15,316 nucleotides of DNA from JBDHRG01 sp039807445 (GCA_039807445.1 JBDHRG010000096.1:1-15316), one strand, 5' to 3'; shown: positions 1-6,997, numbered from the stretch's first letter. Numbers and translations are program-made. The notes: generated by a model not told the origin, from the letters alone.

Positions 1-75
1 CTGACCGCGAGTCCGGCGCTGGTCGACGAGGGCCTCGACATCATCGCCGCCTGCCTGGAAGAGCTCGGGGCGTGA
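1..75 (+). CDS. 3' end of a gene, possibly a class III aminotransferase
   Basis: Only the last 24 codons and the TGA stop (73-75) are inside the window, so the start and all catalytic residues lie to the left. The visible tail reads LTASPALVDEGLDIIAACLE followed by ELGA. The pattern of a short strand, then 'VDEGLDII' and a closing amphipathic helix resembles the C-terminus of class III (GabT/ArgD-like) PLP-dependent aminotransferases. That similarity is short and from memory, so the function is tentative. The gene runs toward the IS630 relic, and a GC-rich hairpin without a T-run lies about 45 bases after the stop. Confidence 0.4.
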   Translation: MTASPALVDEGLDIIAACLEELGA

Positions 76-119
76 TCCCGAACGCGGCTACCGCCAGCGT
101 CCCAGGTGCCGGGCCATCG

Positions 120-153
120 CGCCCGCGCCTGCGGGCGGCGGGGCGGCACCGCC
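120..153. other. Two adjacent GC-rich hairpins after the first gene
   Basis: A perfect 7-bp stem with a 4-base loop occupies 120-137 (arms CGCCCGC and GCGGGCG, loop GCCT). It is followed by a 5-bp stem at 142-153 (GGCGG, loop CA, CCGCC). They lie between the stop of the partial upstream gene (75) and the IS630 relic. No T-run follows on either strand, so an intrinsic terminator is not supported, though they could stabilise the 3' end of the upstream mRNA. The rest of 76-302 holds no gene I can recognise. Confidence 0.3.
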
Positions 154-302
154 GCGATCGCAGCCCCGACCGCGGCGCTGTGTGCTACACGCCGACTGAC
201 CACACATCGGCTGGCCAGGTACGTTACCGCTGCACGGGATGAGCCGCTTCTGCGCACACTGCTGCCGGAGGAGTTGCGCCAGCACGATCTGCTGCGGAAA
301 AT

Positions 303-976
303 GCCTGGGGCGAGCGCGGCCTGTGTGGCCTGCTCGGCGGGCATGCGGGCGGGCGGCCGGCGAAGCTCGCCCCCGCGCACGTCGACACCCTGGTGGCGCT
401 GGCCAGCGCCGAGGCGCTGTATCTGCGCGAGCTCGACCAGCAGTTGCACGCCCGCCATCCGCAGGCCCCGTCGGTGCACCCGCAGACCCTGGCCCGCGCC
501 CTCGAGGCGCGCGGCTTCGGCTTTCGGCGCACCCGCTGGAGCTTGAAAAAAAACGCGATGCCGAGGCCTTCGCCCGCGACCGCACCGTCTTCGCCGCCCT
601 CGGTGCGCTCGAGCCGCACACCGGGCGGCTCGAGCACACCGTCATCGCCGGCGCGGCCAGCGGCGCGGCGATCGTCGCCTGCATCGACCGCCTGGCGGCC
701 GAGGCCAACGGACGCCTGACCTGCGTGGTGCTCGACAACGCCAGCATCCACCACTGCCAGGCCGTGCAGGCACGCCAAGCGCACTGGCTGGCGCAGGGGC
801 TGTGGCTGCGGTTTCTGCCGCCCTACAGCCCCGAGCTCAACCTGATCGAGATCCTGTGCAAGCACGCCAAGCACTTCTGGCGGCGCTTCGTGCGCTGGGA
901 GCCGGCGCGGTTGCATGAGGAAGTCGATGCTCTGCTGCGGCGTTACGGGACCGATTTTCAAATCAATTTTGCGTGA
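303..976 (+). pseudogene. IS630-family transposase relic, frameshifted and internally deleted
   Basis: Two reading frames together give a recognisable IS630-type (DDE_3) transposase. In the frame starting at 303, the helix-turn-helix linker region (GGRPAKLAPAHVDTL, then VHPQTLARALEARGFG and RRTRWSLKK) runs to an A8 run at 546-553. After a -1 shift the protein continues as KKRDAEAFARDR and on to VVLDNASIHH (second catalytic Asp codon at 734), LPPYSPELNLIE (catalytic Glu codon at 848) and the family-typical C-terminus YGTDFQINFA, stop at 974-976. Between RTVFAALGAL and GRLEHTV the block that carries the first catalytic Asp (the 'DESGF' region of relatives) is missing, an estimated 45-55 residues. 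No N-terminal start plus HTH is readable in any frame. The element is therefore inactive. The A8 shift may be original, since IS630 elements often use programmed frameshifting. Terminal inverted repeats and TA target duplications were not found. Confidence 0.85.
546..554 (+). other. A8 slippery run at the transposase frame change
   Basis: Eight consecutive A's (546-553) followed by C sit exactly where the two transposase frames must be joined. Read in the upstream frame, the heptamer A AAA AAC begins at 548, and a one-base slip back gives AAA AAA CGC, restoring the downstream frame. This matches the layout of a programmed -1 site. Because the transposase is otherwise broken, the run is now a remnant or could itself be a length mutation. 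Confidence 0.5.
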
Positions 977-1125
977 ATACTTAATCTGCCTCTATTTGCG
1001 ATGGGCGGCTGCGGAGTGCAGGAGCGATATACAGATGTGGCCTCGCGCCAACAGATGGCTCTGCGGCTGCTGGACCAAGCCCGGCATACCCAACGTGGTG
1101 GTCGGTCTGCAGCGCCTCGGTGCGC
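977..1125. other. Gene-free spacer between IS relic and exonuclease gene
   Basis: This 149-bp stretch lies between the convergent ends of the IS630 relic and the exonuclease gene. Its first 30 bases are clearly richer in A+T than the surroundings, which fits the end of the insertion element. I see no terminator with a T-run, no clear terminal repeat and no protein similarity in the small open frames on either strand. Confidence 0.4.
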
Positions 1126-1908
1126 TCAAGCGCGCGGACAGGACTCCCACTGCTCGACGAAAGCGTCGAAGTGCGGCCTGGCTTCGGTGCGCAGCGCGTC
1201 GCGGACCAGGCGGCACTCGGCGGTGTAGGCATCCATGCCGAGGTGGCCGCGCATCAGTTCGAAGCGCAGCCAGACCAGATACGTGTTGAGCACGTCGGTT
1301 TCGCAGTAGTCGCGGATCGCGCCGATCCGGCCTTCCTGGAAGGCTTCCCAGACCTTGCCGCCGTCCATGCCCATCTTGCCGGGCAGACCGAGCAGCGTTG
1401 CGATCTCGTCGAGCGGCGCCGCGGCGCGCGGCTGGTAGCCGGCGAGCACGTCCATCAGGTCGGTGTGGCGCCAGTGGAAGCGGCCGAGATAGTTGTTGTA
1501 GCGGAAGCCGCTGTCCTCCTCACCGGTTTCCCAGTAGCGCAGCGCAGCGATGCCGTGGATCAGCGCGCGGTAGTGCAGCACCGGCAGGTCGAAGCCGCTG
1601 CCGTTCCAGCTGACCAGCGTCGGCGTGTAGCGCGCCACGCCGTCGAAAAAGCGCTGGATCAGCTCGGCTTCGGAGGACTCCGGCGTGCCGAGCGACCAGA
1701 CCTTGAACACGCTGCCCGAGCGCAGCACCGCCGAGATCGCGACCACGCGCTGCAGCGGGTGGCGGACGAAGTCGCTGCCCGAAGCCTGGCGGCGCTCGAG
1801 GAACATCGCCTCGGCGACCTGCGCGTCGTCGAGGCCGTGGTAGCCGCTGATGCGCCGCGCGCCGTCGACGTCGGGCACGGTCTCGATGTCGAAGACCAGG
1901 ACGTTCAT
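1126..1908 (-). CDS. PolB-like predicted 3'-5' exonuclease
   Basis: A 260-residue protein of the family described as a predicted 3'-5' exonuclease related to the exonuclease domain of DNA polymerase B (DEDD superfamily). The metal-binding motifs are visible: FDIET (Asp7, Glu9) for ExoI, SWNGSGFDLP (Asp107) for ExoII and YCETD (Tyr201, Asp205) for ExoIII. It lacks a polymerase domain, so it is a stand-alone nuclease of about the usual length for the family. The ATG at 1908-1906 shares its A with the TGA stop of cysM (1910-1908), so the two are very likely translated in a coupled way from one mRNA. The expected activity is metal-dependent removal of nucleotides from DNA or RNA 3' ends; the substrate is unknown. 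The family call is firm and the physiological role is not. Confidence 0.9.
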   Translation of the reverse strand: MNVLVFDIETVPDVDGARRISGYHGLDDAQVAEAMFLERRQASGSDFVRHPLQRVVAISAVLRSGSVFKVWSLGTPESSEAELIQRFFDGVARYTPTLVSWNGSGFDLPVLHYRALIHGIAALRYWETGEEDSGFRYNNYLGRFHWRHTDLMDVLAGYQPRAAAPLDEIATLLGLPGKMGMDGGKVWEAFQEGRIGAIRDYCETDVLNTYLVWLRFELMRGHLGMDAYTAECRLVRDALRTEARPHFDAFVEQWESCPRA

Positions 1909-2807
1909 CAGTCGGGGAACACGCCGGTGGAGAGATAGCGGTCGCCGCGGTCGCAGACGATGCTGACGATCACCGCGTTCTCGAGCTCGCGCGCGAGCCG
2001 CAGCGCCGCCGCCATCGCACCGCCCGAGGAGATGCCGCAGAAGATGCCCTCTTCGCGCGCCAGGCGCCGCGTCATGTCCTCGGCCTCGAGCTGGCTCACG
2101 TCGATCACGCGGTCGACGCGGGCGGGCTCGTAGATGCGCGGCAGGTATTCCTCGGGCCAGCGGCGGATGCCGGGGATCTGCGAGCCGTCCTGCGGCTGCA
2201 CGCCGACGATCGCGATGCCCGGATCGCGCTCCTTCAGATAGCGCGACACCCCCATGATGGTGCCGGTGGTGCCCATCGAGCTGACCAGGTGCGTGATCGT
2301 CCCGTGCGTCTGCTGCCACAGCTCGGGACCGGTGCCGGCGTAGTGCGCCAGCGGGTTGTCGGGGTTGGCGAACTGGTCGAGCACCTTGCCGCGCCCTTCG
2401 GCCTGCATGCGCGCCGCCAGGTCGCGCGCGCCCTCCATGCCCTCGGCCTGCGTCACCAGCACCAGCTCGGCGCCGTAAGCCTTCATCGCCGCGCGGCGCT
2501 CGGCGGTCATGTTGTCGGGCATGATCAGCACCATGCGGTAGCCCTTGATCGCCGCGGCCATCGCCAGCGCGATGCCGGTGTTGCCGCTGGTCGCCTCGAT
2601 CAGCGTGTCGCCGGGGTGGATCTCGCCGCGCGCCTCGGCTTGCTGGATCATCGACAGCGCCGGGCGGTCCTTGACCGAACCGGCCGGGTTGTTGCCTTCG
2701 AGCTTGACGAGGATTACCGACGACAGCCGCTGGGTCAGGCGCTGCAGGCGCACCAGCGGCGTGTGGCCGACGCAGGCTTCGAGGGTCGGGAACGGGGGAA
2801 TCGGCAT
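1908..2807 (-). CDS. cysM: Cysteine synthase B (O-acetylserine sulfhydrylase B)
   Basis: A 299-residue fold type II PLP enzyme that makes cysteine from O-acetylserine and sulfide, or from thiosulfate via S-sulfocysteine in CysM enzymes. The PLP lysine is Lys46 in EGNNPAGSVKDRP. The substrate loop TSGNTG is at residues 73-78, the phosphate-binding stretch is SSMGTTGTIMG, and the C-terminal GISSGG follows. CysM rather than CysK is favoured by the EGNNPAGSVKDR motif, the length and the QPQDGSQIPGIRRW segment. The start at 2807 (MPIPPFPTLEACVGHTPL) is chosen because homology begins there; upstream in-frame codons are Arg/Gly/Ala-rich with no family similarity. An AGGG lies about 6 bases before it. 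The stop overlaps the exonuclease start by one base. A BarA/GacS-type kinase gene next to cysM is, as I recall, also seen in pseudomonads. Confidence 0.96.
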   Translation of the reverse strand: MPIPPFPTLEACVGHTPLVRLQRLTQRLSSVILVKLEGNNPAGSVKDRPALSMIQQAEARGEIHPGDTLIEATSGNTGIALAMAAAIKGYRMVLIMPDNMTAERRAAMKAYGAELVLVTQAEGMEGARDLAARMQAEGRGKVLDQFANPDNPLAHYAGTGPELWQQTHGTITHLVSSMGTTGTIMGVSRYLKERDPGIAIVGVQPQDGSQIPGIRRWPEEYLPRIYEPARVDRVIDVSQLEAEDMTRRLAREEGIFCGISSGGAMAAALRLARELENAVIVSIVCDRGDRYLSTGVFPD

Positions 2808-2951
2808 GGCGGGCCCTGATACACGGCAGGCACTGGGAGCGCGTATGATACATCCCCTTCGCGCGCCCGGCGCGCCCGGCCACCAGACGACACGACGAGC
2901 AGCCATGCGACGCACCCCGCGCCCGCAGACCCCGCCCGAAGGGCGCCGGCG
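2808..2951. promoter_or_regulatory. Divergent intergenic region between cysM and the sensor kinase
   Basis: These 144 bp separate the divergent cysM and kinase genes and should hold both promoters. The best hexamer is TATGAT at 2844-2849 on the plus strand, within the small palindrome GTATGATAC; the opposite strand reads TATCAT over the same bases. No good -35 box sits at 16-18 bases on either strand. A perfect 9-bp tandem repeat (GCGCGCCCG at 2861-2869 and 2870-2878) follows. The kinase start has AAGGGCG about 8 bases upstream as a plausible ribosome-binding site. The promoter call is an inference from one hexamer in a very GC-rich context. Confidence 0.35.
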
Positions 2952-5417
2952 ATGAAACCCGGCAGCCTGCGCAGCCGCATCGTGGCGCTGACCCTATTGC
3001 CCGTCGTGCTGGTCGGCGGTCCGATCCTCGCCCGCCTGACCGAGCTGCAGCTCGACAGCCAGCGCCAGGCTTACCTCGGCCGCGGCCAGTCGCTCGCCGG
3101 CCAGCTCGCGCACGCCGTCGCCGCGCCGCTCGCCGCCGGCGACCGCGCCCGCCTGCACCGGCTGGCCTTCGGCTCGCTGACCGAGCCCGACGTGCAAGTG
3201 GTCACGGTCGAGACGCTCGAGGGCGCGGTGCTCGCGCGCGAAGCGCGCCTCGCCGACCCCGGCGACGCCAGCCTCCAGCCCGGCAGCCTGCTGGCCTTCG
3301 AAGCCAGCGTGCAGCGCACCGACACGCCCGCGGGCGAGCCACAGATCGGCGCGCGCGAAGCCCTGTCCGCGGGCAGCACCCGGCCGATCGGCCGGGTGCG
3401 CGTCGAGCTCTCGCCCCGGCGGCTCGACGCGCAGCGCAGCGAGGTGCTCCAGACCACGCTCGGCTACGCGGCGCTGGCGCTGGCGCTGATCGCGCTGCTG
3501 AGCGTTTCGCTCGCGCGGCTGTTCGCCGAGCCGCTGCACCAGCTCGGCCTGGCGCTCGGGCGGCTGCGCCAGGGTCGCTACGACCTGGGGCTGCCAGCCG
3601 ACGGCAGCGGCGAGTTCGGCGATCTCGCCGCCGACCTGCGGGCGCTGGCGCAGCAGCTCGCCGAACAGCGCCGCGCGCTGAGCACGCACGACGAGCACAC
3701 GCTCGACGAGTTGCGGGTGATGGTCGAAGAGCTCGAGATGAAAAACGCCGAACTCGACATCGCGCGCAAGCGCGCGCTGCAAGCCAGCCGCGTCAAGTCC
3801 GAATTCCTCGCCAACATGAGCCACGAGATCCGCACGCCGATGAACGGCGTGATGGGCTTCATCGAGCTGCTGGCGAAGACCGAGCTCAGTCGCACGCAGC
3901 AGGGCTATCTGCACACGATCCGCGCCTCGGCGCAGAACCTGATGACGATCCTCAACGACATCCTCGACTTCTCGAAGATCGAGGCCGGCAAGCTGCAGAT
4001 CATCAAGCGCCCGCTCGACTTGCGCGCGATCCTCGAGAACGCGGTGCTGCTGTTCGCGCCGAACGCCCACGCCAAGGGGCTGAGCCTGGTGCTCGACATC
4101 GCCCCCGAGGTGCCCTCGGCACTGGTCGGCGACGGCCCGCGCATCGCGCAGATCGTCACCAACTTCGTCAGCAACGCGGTCAAGTTCACCGACCACGGCG
4201 AGATCGAAGTCTGCGTGCGCAAGACCGCCGACAGCGCCGAGACGATGACGATCACGATCACCGTGCGCGACACCGGCATCGGCATCTCGGCCGCCGACCA
4301 GGAACGGCTGTTCAAGGCCTTCGACCAGCTCGCGCCGATGCCGCGCCGCTCAGGCGGCACCGGCCTGGGGCTGACGATCTGCCGTCGGCTGGTGACGATG
4401 ATGAACGGCCAGATCCATGCCGAGAGCGTGCCCAAGGTCGGTTCGACCTTCCAGGTCTCGCTGCCGCTCGAGCGGTCGGGCACCGTCGAAGCGCCGCCGG
4501 CCGCCACCGGCGCGCCGCCGGCGCACGTGCGCGTGCTGGCGCTGTCGCGCGACCGGCTGTTGCTGCGCGCGCTCGACCACGTGCTGAAGCTGCGCGGCTT
4601 GCGGCTGGCTGCGACCGCGAACGACTTGTTCGAGGTGCTGCGCGCGCTGCGCGAGCAGCCCCCGGGCGCGCGACTGGCGGTGTTCGTCGACCTGCACCAG
4701 TGCGAGCAGCTGCTGCAGCCGCTGGCCGAGCGGCTGCGCGCCGAAGACGCGCTGGTGCTGATCGGCGCCGCCGAAGGCCAGGGCGTACCCAACCTCGCCG
4801 CGCGCGTGCCGCAGCACCGGATCGCGCGCCCACCGACCTCGCGCGAAGTGCTGCCGCTGCTCGTGCCGCTGCTCGCGCCGCCGCACGGCGAGGCGCGCGC
4901 CCCGGCCACCGAGCCCGGACGGCTCGCCGGCAGCGTGCGCGTGCTGCTCGTCGACGACAACCTGATCAATCGCCAGCTGGCGAGGATCTTCCTGAGCCGG
5001 CTCGGCGCCACCGTCGACGAAGCCGGCGACGGCCTCGAGGCGCTCGAGGCCTGTCGCGGCCGCCGCTACGACCTGGTGCTGCTCGACATCCACATGCCGG
5101 AGCTCGACGGTCTCGAAGCGGCGGCACGGATCCGCGCCGAAGGCCCGAACCACGACACCCCGATCCTGGCGCTGAGCGCCGAAGCCGCGCCGCAGGACCT
5201 CGAACGCTACCGTCGCGCCGGCATCGACGGCCACCTGGCCAAGCCGATCACCGAAGAGGCCCTGGCGGGCACGCTGAGACACTGGGGACAGCGCCAGCAC
5301 GGCGCCGACCCCGCGGGCGTGCGGGGCGCGGCTTGCCGAGTGCCGGCGGCTGACATGGACGCTTCGCTCGAGCGGGTCCGGACGGTGCGCCGGCCCCCCG
5401 GCACGGACACACGATAG
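2952..5417 (+). CDS. Hybrid sensor histidine kinase, BarA/GacS-like, with a degenerate and an intact receiver
   Basis: An 821-residue inner-membrane kinase. In order: membrane segment about residues 8-29, a periplasmic sensor region of about 140 residues without a recognised fold, second membrane segment about 171-191, HAMP about 192-245, a coiled coil to about 280, HisKA with His291 in SHEIRTP, and HATPase with Asn408 (N box), Asp440 (DTGIGIS) and GGTGLGL from 468. Residues 526-640 align with a receiver but lack the acidic pair (Ser-Arg instead) and have Arg in place of the conserved Lys; an Asp (580) remains at the phosphorylation position. A normal receiver follows with Asp668/Asp669, phospho-acceptor Asp712 and Lys764. 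The last 45 residues look like unstructured linker. The Hpt domain that BarA carries at its C-terminus is encoded separately 10 bp downstream. The build suggests control of a UvrY/GacA-type regulator, but the partner is not in the window and the signal is unknown. Confidence 0.92.
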   Translation: MKPGSLRSRIVALTLLPVVLVGGPILARLTELQLDSQRQAYLGRGQSLAGQLAHAVAAPLAAGDRARLHRLAFGSLTEPDVQVVTVETLEGAVLAREARLADPGDASLQPGSLLAFEASVQRTDTPAGEPQIGAREALSAGSTRPIGRVRVELSPRRLDAQRSEVLQTTLGYAALALALIALLSVSLARLFAEPLHQLGLALGRLRQGRYDLGLPADGSGEFGDLAADLRALAQQLAEQRRALSTHDEHTLDELRVMVEELEMKNAELDIARKRALQASRVKSEFLANMSHEIRTPMNGVMGFIELLAKTELSRTQQGYLHTIRASAQNLMTILNDILDFSKIEAGKLQIIKRPLDLRAILENAVLLFAPNAHAKGLSLVLDIAPEVPSALVGDGPRIAQIVTNFVSNAVKFTDHGEIEVCVRKTADSAETMTITITVRDTGIGISAADQERLFKAFDQLAPMPRRSGGTGLGLTICRRLVTMMNGQIHAESVPKVGSTFQVSLPLERSGTVEAPPAATGAPPAHVRVLALSRDRLLLRALDHVLKLRGLRLAATANDLFEVLRALREQPPGARLAVFVDLHQCEQLLQPLAERLRAEDALVLIGAAEGQGVPNLAARVPQHRIARPPTSREVLPLLVPLLAPPHGEARAPATEPGRLAGSVRVLLVDDNLINRQLARIFLSRLGATVDEAGDGLEALEACRGRRYDLVLLDIHMPELDGLEAAARIRAEGPNHDTPILALSAEAAPQDLERYRRAGIDGHLAKPITEEALAGTLRHWGQRQHGADPAGVRGAACRVPAADMDASLERVRTVRRPPGTDTR

Positions 5418-5427
5418 GGAACGCCCG

Positions 5428-5772
5428 ATGCCCCGGGATCTGCCCGTCTACGACGCGCTCGAAGCGCTGAAGATCGCCGGCGGCAACGCCGGCATCGCCG
5501 AGCACTTGCTGGGCCTGTTCCGCACCGAGCTGCCGCCGATCCGCGCGCGGCTGGCGCGGCTGCAAGACGAGACGGCGTGGGACGCCACGCGCGAGCTCGC
5601 CCACCGGCTGGCGGGCTCGGCGCTGTACTGCGGCGCGCCGGCGCTGTGCGCCGCCTGTCGCGAGCTCGAGCTGCAGCTGCTCGACGGTGTGCCGACCGAC
5701 ACCGCCACGACTTGCTCGGCCGCCGCCGCGGTGCTCGCCGAGATCGACCGCTTCCTCGCGGCGACCGATTGA
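5428..5772 (+). CDS. Stand-alone Hpt (histidine phosphotransfer) domain protein
   Basis: A 114-residue helical protein with the Hpt signature ELAHRLAGSALYCG; His59 is the expected phosphorylated residue. It should accept phosphate from Asp712 of the preceding hybrid kinase and pass it to a response regulator. It begins 10 bp after the kinase stop, with AGGGAA 7-12 bases before the ATG as a ribosome-binding site, so the two form an operon. The reading frame continues open upstream through the kinase's linker-coding tail to about 5278, so a single frameshift would fuse the two into the usual five-domain arrangement. It ends 17 bp from the convergent acpS stop. The gene is short and has no other domain. 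Confidence 0.88.
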   Translation: MPRDLPVYDALEALKIAGGNAGIAEHLLGLFRTELPPIRARLARLQDETAWDATRELAHRLAGSALYCGAPALCAACRELELQLLDGVPTDTATTCSAAAAVLAEIDRFLAATD

Positions 5773-5789
5773 TGCTCGATCGGCTCCGC

Positions 5790-6170
5790 TCACCGCCCCA
5801 GCAGCACCACGAACGCGAGCGCGTATTCCTTCTCGTCGGACAAGGTCAGCAGCGCGCCGGTGGCGCCGAGCGCCTCGAGGCGCGCGCGCGCGGCACCTTC
5901 CCAGGCCAGCCCCGGCTTGCCGAGGGCATCGTGCGTCACGGCGATCTGCGCCAGCGCGATGCCCTCGCGCACGCCGGTGCCGAGCGCCTTGACCGCCGCC
6001 TCTTTGGCGGCGAAGCGCTTGGCGAGCAGCCGCGCCGGCTGGCCGCTGGTGTCGAGCTCGGCCAGCTCGGCGGGCGCCAGCACGCGCTCGGCGAAACGCC
6101 GGCCGTGGCGGGCCAGCGCTTCCTCGAGGCGGGCGATGCGGACGATGTCGGTGCCGATGCCGAGGATCAA
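5790..6170 (-). CDS. acpS: Holo-[acyl-carrier-protein] synthase
   Basis: A 126-residue AcpS-type phosphopantetheinyl transferase. It moves 4'-phosphopantetheine from CoA to a serine of acyl carrier protein, activating it for fatty acid synthesis. The magnesium-binding residues are Asp8 in ILGIGTDIVRI and Glu57 in RFAAKEAAVKALGTG. The length matches the family. The start is a TTG (6170-6168) whose last two bases overlap the pdxJ TGA (6169-6167) as TTGA. It is chosen because the conserved ILGIGTDI begins at the next codon and no ATG or GTG lies at the right place. It is the last gene of the long minus-strand run and converges with the Hpt gene. The pdxJ-acpS pairing is widespread in proteobacteria. 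Confidence 0.95.
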   Translation of the reverse strand: MILGIGTDIVRIARLEEALARHGRRFAERVLAPAELAELDTSGQPARLLAKRFAAKEAAVKALGTGVREGIALAQIAVTHDALGKPGLAWEGAARARLEALGATGALLTLSDEKEYALAFVVLLGR

Positions 6171-6922
6171 GCCGGCAAGCCCCGTGCCGCGCGCATCAGC
6201 GCGCGCATCTCGCGCACCGCGGCGTCGAGCCCGGTGAACACCGCGCGGGCGACGATCGCGTGGCCGATGTTGAGCTCGCCGATGCCGCCGATCGCCGCGA
6301 TCGGCCCGACGTTGTGATAGTTCAGGCCGTGGCCGGCGTTGACGACCAGACCGAGGGCCTGCGCATCGTCGACCGCGCGCGCGATCGTCGCCAGTTCGAC
6401 GGCGCAGGCGGCGCCGTCTTCGGTATCGGCGTAGCGGCCGGTGTGGATCTCGATCTTCGGTGCGCCGGCGCGCGCCGCCGCCTCGATCTGCTCGGCATCG
6501 GCGTCGATGAACAGCGACACGGCGATGCCGGCGGCGGCGAGCCGCGCGCAGGCATCGTTGACCCTGTCGAACTGCCCGACGACGTCGAGCCCGCCCTCGG
6601 TGGTCAGCTCTTCGCGCCGCTCGGGCACTAGACAGACGTCGGCCGGGCCGACGGCTTCGGCGAAAGCCAGCATCTCCTCGACGACCGCGATTTCGAGGTT
6701 CATCCGCGTTTGCAGCGTCTGCGCCAGCAGGCGCACGTCGCGCTCCTGGATGTGGCGGCGGTCTTCGCGCAGGTGCACGGTGATCAGGTCGGCGCCGGCC
6801 TGCTCGGCGGCGAACGCCGCCTGCACCGGATCCGGGTAGCGCGTGCCGCGGGCCTGGCGCAGCGTGGCGACGTGGTCGATGTTGACGCCGAGCAGGATCT
6901 CGTGCGGAAGGGAAGCGCTCAT
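6167..6922 (-). CDS. pdxJ: Pyridoxine 5'-phosphate synthase
   Basis: A 251-residue TIM-barrel enzyme that condenses 3-amino-2-oxopropyl phosphate with 1-deoxy-D-xylulose 5-phosphate to pyridoxine 5'-phosphate, the last ring-forming step of de novo vitamin B6 synthesis. Family motifs are clear: GVNIDHVATLRQARG near residues 12-26, TVHLREDRRHI, KIEIHTGRYAD, VVNAGHGLNYHN and the C-terminal IGHAIVARAVFTGL. The start at 6922 is preceded by AGAGGAG about 8 bases upstream, a good ribosome-binding site. The longer open frame upstream runs into the intergenic hairpin and is not conserved. Its stop overlaps the TTG start of acpS. A 70-bp gap with an inverted repeat separates it from recO. Confidence 0.96.
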   Translation of the reverse strand: MSASLPHEILLGVNIDHVATLRQARGTRYPDPVQAAFAAEQAGADLITVHLREDRRHIQERDVRLLAQTLQTRMNLEIAVVEEMLAFAEAVGPADVCLVPERREELTTEGGLDVVGQFDRVNDACARLAAAGIAVSLFIDADAEQIEAAARAGAPKIEIHTGRYADTEDGAACAVELATIARAVDDAQALGLVVNAGHGLNYHNVGPIAAIGGIGELNIGHAIVARAVFTGLDAAVREMRALMRAARGLPA

Positions 6923-6959
6923 CTCCAGGCTCCTCTTGTGCTTGTGATTGGCGGGCCTT

Positions 6960-6997
6960 CGTAGGGTGGGGTCAGCCGGCCGCTTGCTCACCCTACG
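6960..6997. repeat. Inverted repeat (hairpin) between recO and pdxJ
   Basis: CGTAGGGTG at 6960-6968 is matched by its exact reverse complement CACCCTACG at 6989-6997, giving a 9-bp stem with a 20-base loop that itself contains the palindrome CGGCCG. The right arm includes the recO TAG stop (6993-6995 on the plus strand). No T-run follows in the operon direction, so it does not look like a full terminator. The CGTAGGGTG arm resembles the ends of dispersed repeats starting CGTAGGGTGGG that I remember from many proteobacterial genomes, so it may be a shortened REP-like element. Confidence 0.6.

Noticed and set aside
106..546. A 146-codon plus-strand frame over the IS630 relic start
   Set aside because: Its later part is the wrong frame of the transposase, and its first part (PEELRQHDLLRK) does not convincingly match an IS630 N-terminus, so I did not extend the relic leftwards with it.
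981..1232. An 83-codon minus-strand frame after the exonuclease gene
   Set aside because: Most of it overlaps the end of the exonuclease gene in another frame. The remaining part in the spacer has no similarity or start signal.
2994..4196. A 400-codon minus-strand frame inside the sensor kinase gene
   Set aside because: The plus strand shows the full ordered set of kinase motifs; the antisense product is a low-complexity Glu/Arg/Leu sequence.
5765..5783. CCGAT...ATCGG inverted repeat between the Hpt and acpS genes as a bidirectional terminator
   Set aside because: The stem is only 5 bp, there is no T-run on either strand, and part of it lies inside the Hpt coding sequence.
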